The notes: a model not told the origin generated them from the letters alone. Counted from the first letter of the stretch, positions 1 to 8,105 are shown. The stretch: DNA of 63,915 nucleotides from an uncultured Collinsella sp. (GCA_900757595.1 CAAEOL010000048.1:1-63915); one strand, 5' to 3'. Made by a program: numbers and translations.

Positions 1-2
1 CC

Positions 3-38
3 AAGGTTGCTGAGCTGGTGAAGGCTGCCCGTCGTTAA
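3..38 (+). CDS. 3' end of an unidentified gene (partial)
   Basis: The window opens inside a reading frame whose last eleven codons read KVAELVKAARR before a TAA stop at 36-38. A strong terminator hairpin follows at 69-117, which supports this as a real gene end. Too little is visible to name the protein. Confidence 0.6.
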   Translation, partial: KVAELVKAARR

Positions 39-68
39 TCTACGATTTCGCTTGTAGTTCGATATACG

Positions 69-117
69 GGACGGCCCCACATTTCTCCAGATCGGGGAGA
101 TGTGGGGCCGTCCTTTT
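69..117 (+). terminator. Rho-independent terminator of the upstream gene
   Basis: A stem with 14 perfect base pairs (69-82 with 100-113), extended by weaker pairing towards the loop, is followed by TTTT. It lies about 30 bases after the stop codon of the partial plus-strand gene. Confidence 0.85.
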
Positions 118-146
118 ATCTTGTGGCATCCTCGATATCTAAAAGG

Positions 147-180
147 AAAACCCCACAGCCCATATGAGCTGCGGGGTTTT
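147..180 (-). terminator. Bidirectional terminator between converging genes
   Basis: AAAACCCCACAGC at 147-159 pairs with GCTGCGGGGTTTT at 168-180. T runs occur on both strands, so the hairpin can end transcription of the minus-strand phosphotransferase gene (stop near 216) and back up the plus-strand terminator at 69-117. Confidence 0.8.
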
Positions 181-215
181 CTTGTGCCTCCGATGCGAAA
201 TAAATCGCTCAGATA

Positions 216-980
216 TTACTGATAATCGACGACGTCGATCCAGTTCTTCAGGAACTCATCGTTCACGTTGCGCTTACGAGCGAGCTCGGAAGCGGCGACG
301 ATGCTCGTCCACTGACGCACGACCTGCATGGGCATGTCGGCGCGGTCGCAGTAGAGCTCCAGGTAGGCCTCAGCCTGGTCCTTGCTGTTGAGGGCGAAGA
401 GCAGGTAGGTGGTGGCAACGTCGGCAGCAGGGGAGCCCTGGGTGGCGTGTGCCCAGTCGCACACATAGAGCTGGCCGTCGTCGCCGACGATGACGTTGGA
501 GGGGTTGAAGTCGCCGTGGCAGACCTTGAACTCCTTGGTCATGCCGTCCAGACGCTCCTGAAGGTTGTAGCGCGTGGTGGCATTGAGCTGATCAAGGCTG
601 TCGATCATGCGGGCGAACTTGTCGCGCTGACGGTTGAGCAACGGGGAGGTGTAGCCGTGGATCTCGATCTGGAGGTCGACGAACATCTCGAGATACTCAC
701 CAAAGCGCTGGGGCTCGGCAGTCATCTTCTCGGCAAGGGTGGTGCCCGGAACCTTCTCGGTCACGAGCGCCCAGCCGTTGGCGTTCTCGAGCTGGGAAAC
801 CTCGAGAGCCTTGGGGCTGCGGATGCCGCACTCATTGATGCGGGCAAGATTCAAAGCCTCGTTGAACACGTCGGAGACAGGCTTGGTCTCGTTAAAGACC
901 TTGACAATCTTGTCGCCCAGGTCGTAAACGACCTTGTTGCCACGGCGGACGAGCTCGGTCTTGGAATCGGGTAGCAGCAT
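216..980 (-). CDS. APH-family phosphotransferase (choline/aminoglycoside kinase-like fold)
   Basis: The 254-residue product has the Brenner box HGDFNPSN at residues 155-162 and the metal-binding DW at 175-176. These are the catalytic loop and DFG-equivalent of aminoglycoside phosphotransferase/choline kinase-like enzymes, which move the gamma-phosphate of ATP to a small hydroxylated substrate. The N-terminal lobe is short but carries a plausible nucleotide-binding lysine (GDKIVKVF, residues 22-29). The start is supported by GAAAGGA upstream of ATG. The gene follows adhE on the same strand after about 90 bases. The substrate cannot be read from sequence: antibiotic resistance is possible, but a sugar or choline kinase role is as likely. 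Confidence 0.85.
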   Translation of the reverse strand: MLLPDSKTELVRRGNKVVYDLGDKIVKVFNETKPVSDVFNEALNLARINECGIRSPKALEVSQLENANGWALVTEKVPGTTLAEKMTAEPQRFGEYLEMFVDLQIEIHGYTSPLLNRQRDKFARMIDSLDQLNATTRYNLQERLDGMTKEFKVCHGDFNPSNVIVGDDGQLYVCDWAHATQGSPAADVATTYLLFALNSKDQAEAYLELYCDRADMPMQVVRQWTSIVAASELARKRNVNDEFLKNWIDVVDYQ

Positions 981-1012
981 GGTTGCATCCTTTCAACGAT
1001 GCGATAGAAGCG

Positions 1013-1051
1013 ACGGCGGGGGTGTGTGAAACACCCGTGCACCCCCGCCGT
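1013..1051. repeat. G+C-rich inverted repeat downstream of adhE
   Basis: ACGGCGGGGGTG at 1013-1024 is perfectly complementary to 1040-1051, with a 15-base loop. It lies between the adhE stop and the start of the phosphotransferase gene. There is no T run on the minus strand after the stem, so it may be a partial terminator or an mRNA 3'-end stabiliser rather than a strong stop. Confidence 0.6.
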
Positions 1052-1068
1052 TAAAAACCGTGCTAAAA

Positions 1069-3717
1069 CTAGCAGACGGCGTAGTCCTGAGGCTCGCGGC
1101 CGTAGTAGGCGTCCAGGTAGAGCTCCTTGATCTCGCTCATGAGCGGGTAGCGCGGGTTAGCGCCGGTGCACTGGTCGTTGAATGCCTGCTCGGTCATCTC
1201 GTCGAGGGTGTCGAGGAAGTACTGCTCGTCAACACCGTAGTCGGCGATGGTCTTCTTGACACCGATGAAGTCCTTGAGCTCCTCGAGCTTCGTGATGAAG
1301 TTCTCGAAGACCTCCTTGTCGTCCTTGCCCTCGATGCCGCAGTACTTGGCCATCTCGGCGTAGTTGTGCAGCGCGTTGGGGTAAGGATACTGGGAGAACG
1401 TGCCCATCTTGACGGGAGCCTCGGCGGCGTTGTAGCGCATAACGCGGGTCAGGATGACGGCGTTGGCGAGGCCGTGGGGCAGGTGATGGAAGGCGCCGAG
1501 CTTGTGAGCCATGGAGTGGTTGAGGCCCAGGAAGGCGTTGGCGAAGGCCATACCGGCCATGCAAGAGGCGTTGTGCATCTCCTCGCGTGCATGCGGGTCC
1601 TTGGCGCCGTTCGTGAAGCTGGAGGGCAGGTTCTCGAAGACGAGCTTAGCAGCGCGCTCGGAGAGGCCCTTGGTGTAGTCGGAAGCCATGATGGAGACGT
1701 AGGACTCGATGGCGTGGGTCATGACGTCGATGCCGGAGGCAGCGGTCAGGCCGCGCGGGGCGGTCATGCAGTTGTCGGCGTCGACGATAGCCATGTTGGG
1801 GAGCAGCGCGTAGTCGGCGAGCGGCCACTTGATGCCGGTCTCCTTGTCGGTGATGATGGCAAACGGCGTGCACTCGGAGCCGGTACCCGAAGAGGTCGGG
1901 ACGGCGACGAAGTAGGCCTTCTTGCCCATCTCGGGGAAGGTGAAGATACGCTTGCGGATGTCCATGAAGTCCATGGCCATGTCCTCAAACTTGCACTCGG
2001 GGTGCTCGTACATCATCCACATGATCTTGCCGGCGTCCATAGCGGAGCCACCGCCGACGGCGATGATGACGTCCGGCTCAAAGAGAGCCATCTGCTTGGC
2101 GCCGCGACGTGCGCACTGCAGCGACGGATCGGGCTCGACGTCGTAGAAGCAGTCGTGGGCGATGCCCATCTCGTCGAGCTTGGCCTCGATGGCGCGGGTG
2201 TTGCCATTCTTGAAGAGGAACTGGTCGGTGACGATGAAGGCACGCTTCTTGCCCATGACGTTGCCAAGCTCGTCGAGGGCGACGGGCGTGGAACCCTTCT
2301 TGAAGTAGACCTTCTCGGGAGCGCGGAACCACAGCATGTTCTCACGGCGCTCGGCCACAGTCTTAACGTTGATCAAGTGCTTCACCCCAACGTTCTCGGA
2401 GACGGAGTTGCCGCCCCAGGAGCCGCAGCCCAGGGTCAGAGACGGCTTCATGCCAAAGTTGTACAGGTCACCGATGCCGCCGTGCGAAGACGGGGTGTTG
2501 ATGACGATACGGCAGGCCTTCATGACGTGCTCGAACAGGCTGATCTTCTCGGCCTGGGCGGGGTGCACGTACAGAGAGGCGGTGTGGCCCGGGCCACCGG
2601 CGAGCACCAGGTGCTCGGCCTTGTCGACGGCCTCCTGGAAGTCCTTGGCGTGGTACATGGCCAGGACCGGGGAGAGCTTCTCGTGGGAGAACTCTTCCTT
2701 GGCGGGATCGGTGGAGGTGACCTCGGCGATCAGGATCTTGGTCTTTGCGGGAACCTCGATGCCGGCGAGCTCGGCGATCTTGGCGGCAGCCATGCCGGGG
2801 ATGCGGTGATCGAGGGCGCCGTTCTTGAACATGGCGGCACGCAGGGCCTCCATCTCGGCACCCTGCTTGACGAAGTAGCAGCCGCGCTTCTGGAACTCGG
2901 CCTTGACCTGGTCATAGATGGTGTCGATGACGGTCACGGACTGCTCGGAAGCACAGATCATGCCGTTGTCGAAGGTCTTGGAGTGGATGATGGAGTTGAC
3001 GGCGAGCAGCACGTCGGCGGTGTCGTCGATGACGACCGGGGTGTTACCGGCGCCAACGCCCAGGGCGGGCTTGCCCGAGGAGTATGCAGCCTTGACCATG
3101 CCCGGGCCGCCGGTGGCGAGGATGATGTCGACGTCGCGCATGACCATGTTGGTCAGCTCGATGGAGGGGACATCGACCCAGCCGATGATGCCCTCGGGGG
3201 CACCGGCCTTGACGGCGGCGTCAAGTACGAGCTTGGCGGCGGCGATGGTGCACTTGGCGGCAGCCGGGTGCGGGGAGATGATGATGGCGTTGCGGGTCTT
3301 CAGGCTGATCAGCGTCTTGAAGATCGCGGTGGAGGTGGGGTTGGTCGTCGGGATGACGGCGCCCACGATGCCGATGGGCTCGGCGATCTTGGTGATGCCG
3401 TAAGCCTCGTCGCGCTCCAGGACACCACAGGTCTTGGTGTTCTTGTAAGCGTTGTAGATGTACTCTGCGGCGTAGTGGTTCTTGATGACCTTGTCCTCAA
3501 GAACGCCGCGGCCGGTCTCCTCGATGGCCATCTTCGCCAACGGGATACGAGCCTTGTTGGCGGCCATGGCGGCCTCATAGAAGATCTTGTCGACCTGCTC
3601 CTGCGTGTACGTAGCAAAAAGCGCCTGGGCCTCTCGCATCTGAGCGAGCTTAGCCTCAAGCGCCTCTACGTTGTCCACAATTGCGGGAGTAGTGTTTTCC
3701 GGTGACTTTTTCACCAT
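1069..3717 (-). CDS. adhE: Bifunctional acetaldehyde-CoA/alcohol dehydrogenase
   Basis: This 882-residue protein matches the full length of AdhE. The N-terminal half is a CoA-acylating aldehyde dehydrogenase with the nucleophile cysteine at about residue 255 in MICASEQS. The C-terminal half is an iron-dependent alcohol dehydrogenase with GGGSAMDAGK (NAD binding) and the histidine-rich stretch HSMAHKLGAFHHLPHG (Fe ligands). It reduces acetyl-CoA to ethanol in two NADH-dependent steps and balances redox during fermentation; the family assembles into long filaments (spirosomes). AAGGAG lies just upstream of ATG at 3717. The promoter region carries an extended -10 inside a small palindrome and two AAACGCTT repeats. 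Confidence 0.98.
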   Translation of the reverse strand: MVKKSPENTTPAIVDNVEALEAKLAQMREAQALFATYTQEQVDKIFYEAAMAANKARIPLAKMAIEETGRGVLEDKVIKNHYAAEYIYNAYKNTKTCGVLERDEAYGITKIAEPIGIVGAVIPTTNPTSTAIFKTLISLKTRNAIIISPHPAAAKCTIAAAKLVLDAAVKAGAPEGIIGWVDVPSIELTNMVMRDVDIILATGGPGMVKAAYSSGKPALGVGAGNTPVVIDDTADVLLAVNSIIHSKTFDNGMICASEQSVTVIDTIYDQVKAEFQKRGCYFVKQGAEMEALRAAMFKNGALDHRIPGMAAAKIAELAGIEVPAKTKILIAEVTSTDPAKEEFSHEKLSPVLAMYHAKDFQEAVDKAEHLVLAGGPGHTASLYVHPAQAEKISLFEHVMKACRIVINTPSSHGGIGDLYNFGMKPSLTLGCGSWGGNSVSENVGVKHLINVKTVAERRENMLWFRAPEKVYFKKGSTPVALDELGNVMGKKRAFIVTDQFLFKNGNTRAIEAKLDEMGIAHDCFYDVEPDPSLQCARRGAKQMALFEPDVIIAVGGGSAMDAGKIMWMMYEHPECKFEDMAMDFMDIRKRIFTFPEMGKKAYFVAVPTSSGTGSECTPFAIITDKETGIKWPLADYALLPNMAIVDADNCMTAPRGLTAASGIDVMTHAIESYVSIMASDYTKGLSERAAKLVFENLPSSFTNGAKDPHAREEMHNASCMAGMAFANAFLGLNHSMAHKLGAFHHLPHGLANAVILTRVMRYNAAEAPVKMGTFSQYPYPNALHNYAEMAKYCGIEGKDDKEVFENFITKLEELKDFIGVKKTIADYGVDEQYFLDTLDEMTEQAFNDQCTGANPRYPLMSEIKELYLDAYYGREPQDYAVC

Positions 3718-3757
3718 TTGTGTCTCCTTGCGATCGGAGATTTACCCTACGCCTTGC

Positions 3758-3766
3758 ATGATAGCA
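3758..3766 (-). promoter_or_regulatory. Candidate extended -10 promoter of adhE within a small palindrome
   Basis: On the minus strand TGCTATCAT is an extended -10 element (TGn plus TATCAT), about 40 bases before the adhE start. It is embedded in the palindrome CTTGC-N6-GCAAG (3753-3768), so a dimeric regulator could occlude the promoter. No convincing -35 was seen. Upstream, AAACGCTT occurs twice (3812-3819 and 3830-3837), 18 bases apart. Confidence 0.45.
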
Positions 3767-3848
3767 AGAAATTATTCGGCGAACGGTAAGATTCCTGTAA
3801 AAGGCACACTAAAACGCTTCAATCAAATGAAACGCTTTAACTAGTGCA

Positions 3849-4403
3849 TTGCCCCGCTCATTGGGGACAGACTTACATGAGTATTTCAATCGGAAAACGG
3901 GAAGAACGGGGCATCTGTTTGATAATCGCTATTCGCGGGTCGCGGTTGAGTCGGACACGCAGGCAGTGCAGCTGCTCGACTATATTCATCTCAATCCCGT
4001 GAAGGGTGCGCTTGACTCGCTCGAGGCGTACCGCTGGTCAAGCTATAAGGCGTATCAGCTGGGCTATGATCCCTTTGACATCTGTGATGCGGCCCCTATG
4101 CTTGATGTTGTCGGAGGCTCCCGTCGCTATTGCGAGCATCTCAAGAAAGTTGCCGGGCGCATCTGGTCAGTGGAGGTTCTTCCGCGCCGGCGGATCCCCG
4201 ATGAGGAGGCCCTTTTCGTTGCGCGCGAAGTCCTGACGAGCATAGATCCTGCGTTGCTCAAGGCCCTGCCACGCCCCGAACGCGATGCCTGCCTGCTGAG
4301 GCTCAGGCGGGCACATCTCACGGTCAAGCAAATTGCCCGTATCACCGGTATCGGCGCTACAAGCGTAACCAAGGCCACCACAGGCTGGAACGAGGCGGCC
4401 TGA
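3849..4403 (+). pseudogene. Truncated REP-associated tyrosine (Y1) transposase, RAYT-like
   Basis: The frame encodes YFNRKTGRTGHLFDNRY, then YIHLNPVKGAL and YRWSSYKAY, which are diagnostic for the COG1943 RAYT/IS200-like family. The part that normally precedes them, roughly 80-90 residues with the HUH motif (usually MPNHxH), is missing. The first residues are instead encoded by the terminal repeat, so the present ATG is fortuitous. A C-terminal segment (LTVKQIARITGIGATSVTKAT) looks like a helix-turn-helix. Without the HUH histidines it cannot cut DNA, so I call it a pseudogene. An upstream deletion between a repeat copy and the gene is the simplest explanation. Confidence 0.8.
3857..3882 (+). 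repeat. Left inverted repeat of the RAYT element
   Basis: The unit contains TTGGGGACAGACTTAC and is the exact reverse complement of 4481-4506. Its ATGAG end runs directly into the codons for YFNRK of the transposase remnant, so the repeat is now translated as part of the open frame. Confidence 0.85.
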
Positions 4404-4450
4404 GGTATGGATTGGGGCCGATCGATGCACTGTGAGCTTAGGAAAGCATT

Positions 4451-4471
4451 CATCTAAGTCTGTCCCCAATG
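4451..4471 (-). repeat. Imperfect internal copy of the RAYT-element repeat
   Basis: This stretch matches the right-end repeat (CATGTAAGTCTGTCCCCAAT) with one mismatch and the same orientation, 30 bases inside the right end. Tandem repeat copies next to a RAYT gene are typical of REP-type arrays. Confidence 0.75.
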
Positions 4472-4480
4472 CGTGCAAAC

Positions 4481-4506
4481 ACTCATGTAAGTCTGTCCCC
4501 AATGAG
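4481..4506 (-). repeat. Right inverted repeat of the RAYT element
   Basis: Exact reverse complement of 3857-3882. It ends three bases before the rpmB terminator hairpin, so the element lies right against that terminator. Confidence 0.85.
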
Positions 4507-4511
4507 TGCAA

Positions 4512-4542
4512 AAAGGCGCCCTCCGTGGGGGAGGACGCCTTT
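4512..4542 (-). terminator. Terminator of rpmB
   Basis: AAAGGCGCCCTCC pairs with GGAGGACGCCTTT with one mismatch. On the minus strand the stem ends in CCTTTTT. It lies about 70 bases after the rpmB stop. Confidence 0.8.
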
Positions 4543-4610
4543 GGTAAGTTCTATATGAACGCGAGGTCTTTGACCCGGAGAGTCCGAGGTACTTGTTGGT
4601 AAGACCTTAT

Positions 4611-4799
4611 TTAGGAGCGCGCAACCTTGCCGGACTTGAGGCAGGTGGAGCAAACGTTCATCTTGCGACGGTGACCATCGACGACGACGTAAACGCGCTG
4701 GATGTTGGGGCGGAACTTACGGTTGGTGACGCGGTGAGAGTGGCTGATGGAGCGACCGGCAACGGGGTGCTTACCGCAAACTTCGCAAACTTTGGACAT
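4611..4799 (-). CDS. rpmB: Large ribosomal subunit protein bL28
   Basis: The 62-residue product MSKVCEVCGKHPVAG... followed by HSHRVTNRKF is bL28. It keeps zinc-ribbon cysteines (CEVCGK near the start, CSTCLK near the end), i.e. the C+ form. The start at 4799 is chosen because AAGGAGG lies just upstream; the frame is open for 16 more codons but those lack family similarity. It is transcribed alone, with its own terminator, as is usual for this gene. The promoter probably lies in the following intergenic region but was not identified. Confidence 0.95.
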   Translation of the reverse strand: MSKVCEVCGKHPVAGRSISHSHRVTNRKFRPNIQRVYVVVDGHRRKMNVCSTCLKSGKVARS

Positions 4800-5120
4800 A
4801 ACTGACCCTCCTTGGGCGACAAACGAACATGTCGCGTTAACAAACAAGCCTGAACTATAGCACAGAAGCAGCTCCCTGTGCGTAATCTACACAGAGATAT
4901 TCCTCTTTTGGCGATAGTGCTCACGCCACGGCCCTGGACGTAGATCCGATTTGCGTGCAGCAGAGGGGATTATGCCAGCTCGTGCGTGTGTTTTCAAGCT
5001 CGTCCCACAAATATATATAGGTTTATGGAGCGCCTGCGCACGTTTACGGATTGCTCTGTATTTATGCTCGCAATTAAGCTCGAGGTTGGCTACACTACCC
5101 TTGACCATTAAAGGGGTACG
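4800..5120. other. Intergenic region between rpmB and the pyr leader
   Basis: This spacer separates divergently transcribed rpmB and the pyr operon. Open frames here lack codon bias or family similarity. TACACT at 5091-5096 is a possible -10 for the pyr transcript, but I see no matching -35. The rpmB promoter must lie towards the left end. Confidence 0.5.
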
Positions 5121-5210
5121 AGATACCCACATGGAATTACATAGCTGCCGAAGAGCAGCCCTTCCTGTGGGTGTCTGGTCCGCTTTAAGCGGTCGGGCAT
5201 CTATTTTTTT
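5121..5210 (+). promoter_or_regulatory. Structured pyr operon leader with terminator-like hairpin
   Basis: A long stem pairs 5121-5131 with 5166-5176 and has an apical hairpin (GCTGC at 5144-5148 with GCAGC at 5155-5159). It is followed by CCGCTT/AAGCGG (5180-5192) and a T run at 5204-5210. The GGGCATCT segment before the T run can also pair with AGATACCC at 5121-5128, so two mutually exclusive folds are possible. That arrangement, 40 bases before pyrR, is what PyrR-controlled transcription attenuation looks like. A perfect match to the B. subtilis PyrR-binding loop is not present. Confidence 0.55.
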
Positions 5211-5249
5211 GACTGTGTCAGCAGTCAAGACATGTGAGGAAGGAGATCG

Positions 5250-5834
5250 ATGGGCACGACTTCCCCCAAGGCGGTCATCATGGACGAGACCGCCGTCAAT
5301 CGAGCGATGACCCGCATCGCGCACGAGATTCTCGAGCGCAACGAGGGCTGTGAAGACCTCGCTCTGGTCGGCATCGTCACGCGCGGCGACCTTCTGGCAA
5401 AGAAGCTCGCCGAGGAGATCAAGGAGATCGAGGGCGTCGACGTTCCGCTCGGCAGCTTGGACATCAGCTTCTACCGCGATGACTATGCGACCAATTTCGC
5501 TCCCGCGATCCACGCTACCAACATTCCCTTCAGCGTCGACGGCAAGCGCGTCGTGCTGGTGGACGACATCCTGTATACGGGCCGTACTATCCGCGCCGCT
5601 CTGGACGCCGTTATGGACCTGGGCCGTCCGAGCCGCATCGAGCTGGCAGTTCTCGTTGACCGCGGTCACCGTGAGCTCCCCATCTCGCCGGACTTTGTCG
5701 GCAAGAACGTTCCCTCGTCGCATGAGGAGAATGTGCACCTATATATGAAGGAAGTCGACGGCCACACCGCCGTCGAGATTAACGACGTCGCGCCGGGTTC
5801 CCACGTGGGCTCCGCGCCGCTGGGAGGTGAGTAG
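5250..5834 (+). CDS. pyrR: Pyrimidine operon regulator / uracil phosphoribosyltransferase
   Basis: This 194-residue protein has the PRPP-binding loop VVLVDDILYTGRT at residues 101-113 and the PyrR signature DISFYRDD at 71-78. PyrR binds pyr mRNA when UMP is abundant and usually also has weak uracil phosphoribosyltransferase activity. It heads the operon, just after a leader able to form a terminator, which fits autoregulation. GGAAGGAG precedes the ATG. The C-terminal 15 residues (PGSHVGSAPLGGE end) extend slightly beyond most homologues. The stop overlaps the translation start region of pyrB. Confidence 0.97.
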   Translation: MGTTSPKAVIMDETAVNRAMTRIAHEILERNEGCEDLALVGIVTRGDLLAKKLAEEIKEIEGVDVPLGSLDISFYRDDYATNFAPAIHATNIPFSVDGKRVVLVDDILYTGRTIRAALDAVMDLGRPSRIELAVLVDRGHRELPISPDFVGKNVPSSHEENVHLYMKEVDGHTAVEINDVAPGSHVGSAPLGGE

Positions 5835-5838
5835 TACC

Positions 5839-6783
5839 GTGGCGTTCAACCATAAGCACCTGATCGACATTACCGAGTACTCCGAAGAGGACATCAAGCT
5901 CATCCTCGAGACCGCCAAGGCGTTCTCTGAGGTCAACGAGCGTGCGATCAAGAAGGTCCCCACGCTCAAGGGCAAGACCATCGTCAACATGTTCAACGAG
6001 CCCTCGACGCGCACCCGCAGCTCCTTCGAACTCGCCGAGAAGCGTCTTTCGGCCGACAGCCTCAACTTTGGCGGCTCCTCGACCTCCACGGTCAAGGGCG
6101 AGAGCCTCGTCGACACCGTCGAGACCCTCAACGCCTACAAGATTGATTGCATCGTCGTTCGCGATAAGCACGCCGGTGCTCCCTACATCGTCACGCAGAA
6201 CTCGCCCGCGAGCGTCATCTGCGCCGGCGACGGCAAGCACAACCACCCCACGCAGGCCCTGCTCGACCTGTACACCATCTGGGAGCACAAGGGTGACTTC
6301 CACGGTCTGAAGGTCGCCGTCGTCGGCGATATCGCGCACTCCCGCGTGTGCGGCTCGCTGATCCCCGCACTTAAGATCATGGGCTGCGAGACCTACGCCG
6401 TCGCCCCCGGCACGCTGCTGCCGCCGGCGCCCGAGGTCCTGGGCTGCGACCACGTGACGAGCGACCTCGATTCCGTCCTGCCCGAGCTGGACGTCGTCTA
6501 CATGTTGCGCGTGCAGCAGGAGCGCCTCGAGGGCGCACCGTTCCCCACGATTCGTGAGTACCACAAGCTCTTCGGTCTGACCAAGGACCGCGAGAAGCTC
6601 ATGAAGCCCGATGCGATTATCTGCCACCCGGGCCCCATCAACCGCGGCGTTGAGTTCGACTCCTATATGGCCGACCACCCGCAACGCTCCGTCATCCTGG
6701 AGCAGGTCTACGCCGGTATCTGCGTGCGTATGGCTATCCTGTATCTGCTGCTTGGAGGTGCCGATAATGGCCTTGCTTCTTAA
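5839..6783 (+). CDS. pyrB: Aspartate carbamoyltransferase catalytic subunit
   Basis: The 314-residue product carries the carbamoyl-phosphate motif STRTRSSFE at about residues 56-64 and HPTQALLD at about 137. It condenses carbamoyl phosphate with aspartate, the committed step of UMP synthesis. I choose GTG at 5839 because GGGAGG ends ten bases upstream. An in-frame GTG at 5827 would leave no room for ribosome binding. No pyrI is present, so the enzyme is probably the unregulated trimer type. Its 3' end overlaps pyrC by 17 bases. Confidence 0.96.
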   Translation: MAFNHKHLIDITEYSEEDIKLILETAKAFSEVNERAIKKVPTLKGKTIVNMFNEPSTRTRSSFELAEKRLSADSLNFGGSSTSTVKGESLVDTVETLNAYKIDCIVVRDKHAGAPYIVTQNSPASVICAGDGKHNHPTQALLDLYTIWEHKGDFHGLKVAVVGDIAHSRVCGSLIPALKIMGCETYAVAPGTLLPPAPEVLGCDHVTSDLDSVLPELDVVYMLRVQQERLEGAPFPTIREYHKLFGLTKDREKLMKPDAIICHPGPINRGVEFDSYMADHPQRSVILEQVYAGICVRMAILYLLLGGADNGLAS

Positions 6784-8056
6784 GAATGCCCACGTCGTCG
6801 ATCCGTCCGTCGAGCTTGACGGTGTCGTCGACGTCCTGATCGACGGTGACAAGATCGCCGAGGTCGGCGAGAACCTCGCCGCCGAGGGAGCCGAGGTCCG
6901 CGACCTTTCCGGCAAGTATCTCGTCCCCGGCCTGGTGGATATGCACGTGCATCTGCGCGAGCCTGGCTATGAGGTCAAAGAGGACATCGAGAGCGGCACC
7001 CGCGCTGCTGCCAAGGGCGGCTTCACCGGCGTGTGCGCCATGCCCAACACCGATCCCGTCACCGATAACGGCACCGTCGTGGAGTTCGTCAAGTCCCGCG
7101 CTGCCGAGGTCGGCCACTGCCGCGTCTATCCGTCGGGCGCCATGACCCGCGGTCTTAAGGGCGAGGCCATGTCCGAGATGGGCGATATGGTCGCCCACGG
7201 CGCCGTCGCCTTCACCGATGACGGTCGCGGCGTGCAGGGCGCGGGCATGCTCCGTCGCTGCATGGACTACGGCAAGATGTTCGGCAAGGTCTTTATGAGC
7301 CACTGCCAGGACGAGGATCTGGTCGGCCACGGCCAGATCAACGAGGGCAAGGTCTCGACCCGTCTGGCCCTCGAGGGTTGGCCGGCCGCCGGCGAGGAGC
7401 TTCAGATTGCCCGCGACATCGAGATTGCCAAGCTGACCGGTGCCAAGCTGCACATCCAGCACATCTCCACCGCTCATGGCCTGGAGCTCGTGCGTGCCGG
7501 TAAGGCTGCCGGTGTCCAGGTGACCTGCGAGGCCACCCCGCACCACATGTTCCTGACCGAGAACGACCTGGACGAGACCTACAACACCTCGCTCAAGGTC
7601 AATCCGCCGCTGCGCACCGACGAGGATGCCGAGGCCGTCCGTCAGGGTGTCATCGACGGTACCGTTGACGCTATCGTTACCGACCACGCTCCCCACACCC
7701 CGTGGGAGAAGGCCCGCGAGTTCGAGCTCGCGCCCTTTGGAATGATTGGCCTCGAGACTTCGCTGTCGCTCGTGCTCACTGAGCTGGTCAACACGGGCAA
7801 GATGAGCGTGAGCCGCATGGTCGAGCTCATGGCCATCAAGCCGCGTGAGATTCTGGGCCTCGATCAGGTTCAGGTCAAGGCGGGCTCTGTCGCCGACCTG
7901 ACCGTGTTCGACCCCTCCGCAACCTGGACGGTTGGCGAGGACGGTTACGAGTCGCGCGCCGAGAACTCCGGTTTTGCCGGCCGCACGCTCACCGGTCGTG
8001 CCACCGATGTATTTGTCGGTGGCAAGCAGACGCTTGCCGACGGCTGCATCTGCTAG
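6767..8056 (+). CDS. pyrC: Dihydroorotase, class I
   Basis: The 429-residue protein starts MALLLKNAHVVDPS and has the metal-binding DMHVHLREPG at residues 59-68 and TDHAPH near residue 306, typical of class I zinc dihydroorotase. It cyclises carbamoyl aspartate to dihydroorotate. The start ATG at 6767 has GGAGG seven bases upstream and lies inside the pyrB frame, so the two are translationally coupled. Longer frames open from 6611 are out-of-phase readings of pyrB. Confidence 0.97.
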   Translation: MALLLKNAHVVDPSVELDGVVDVLIDGDKIAEVGENLAAEGAEVRDLSGKYLVPGLVDMHVHLREPGYEVKEDIESGTRAAAKGGFTGVCAMPNTDPVTDNGTVVEFVKSRAAEVGHCRVYPSGAMTRGLKGEAMSEMGDMVAHGAVAFTDDGRGVQGAGMLRRCMDYGKMFGKVFMSHCQDEDLVGHGQINEGKVSTRLALEGWPAAGEELQIARDIEIAKLTGAKLHIQHISTAHGLELVRAGKAAGVQVTCEATPHHMFLTENDLDETYNTSLKVNPPLRTDEDAEAVRQGVIDGTVDAIVTDHAPHTPWEKAREFELAPFGMIGLETSLSLVLTELVNTGKMSVSRMVELMAIKPREILGLDQVQVKAGSVADLTVFDPSATWTVGEDGYESRAENSGFAGRTLTGRATDVFVGGKQTLADGCIC

Positions 8057-8076
8057 CATAGCCTTATCGCTTTTGT

Positions 8077-8105
8077 GCGCGGCGCCCTTGCGGTGCCGCG
8101 CTTTC
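8077..8105 (+). terminator. Weak hairpin between pyrC and pyrK
   Basis: GCGCGGCGCC (8077-8086) pairs with GGTGCCGCGC (8092-8101), followed by TTTCT. It could reduce read-through into pyrK, pyrD and pyrF, or protect the upstream mRNA. The T tract is short. Confidence 0.45.

Larger units (their letters stand above)
3857..4506. mobile_element. RAYT-derived element bounded by perfect 26-bp inverted repeats
   Basis: The 26 bases at 3857-3882 are repeated as an exact inverted copy at 4481-4506, enclosing a truncated REP-associated tyrosine transposase gene. The repeat unit itself begins CTCAT and ends ATGAG, so its ends are complementary. A third, near-perfect copy lies at 4451-4471 in the same orientation as the right end. 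The 650-bp element sits between the adhE promoter and the rpmB terminator and looks like a decayed or non-autonomous derivative. Confidence 0.7.

Noticed and set aside
1060..3705. 881-codon open frame opposite adhE on the plus strand
   Set aside because: It is the antisense shadow of adhE, caused by strong G/C bias at the third codon position; the product has no recognisable domain and is compositionally odd.
4543..4610. Possible tRNA or small RNA gene after rpmB
   Set aside because: No cloverleaf or promoter could be found; the stretch is most likely the rpmB 3' untranslated region.
4951..5310. 119-codon open frame across the pyr leader
   Set aside because: It overlaps the leader stems and the start of pyrR, lacks a ribosome-binding site and has no similarity to known leader peptides.
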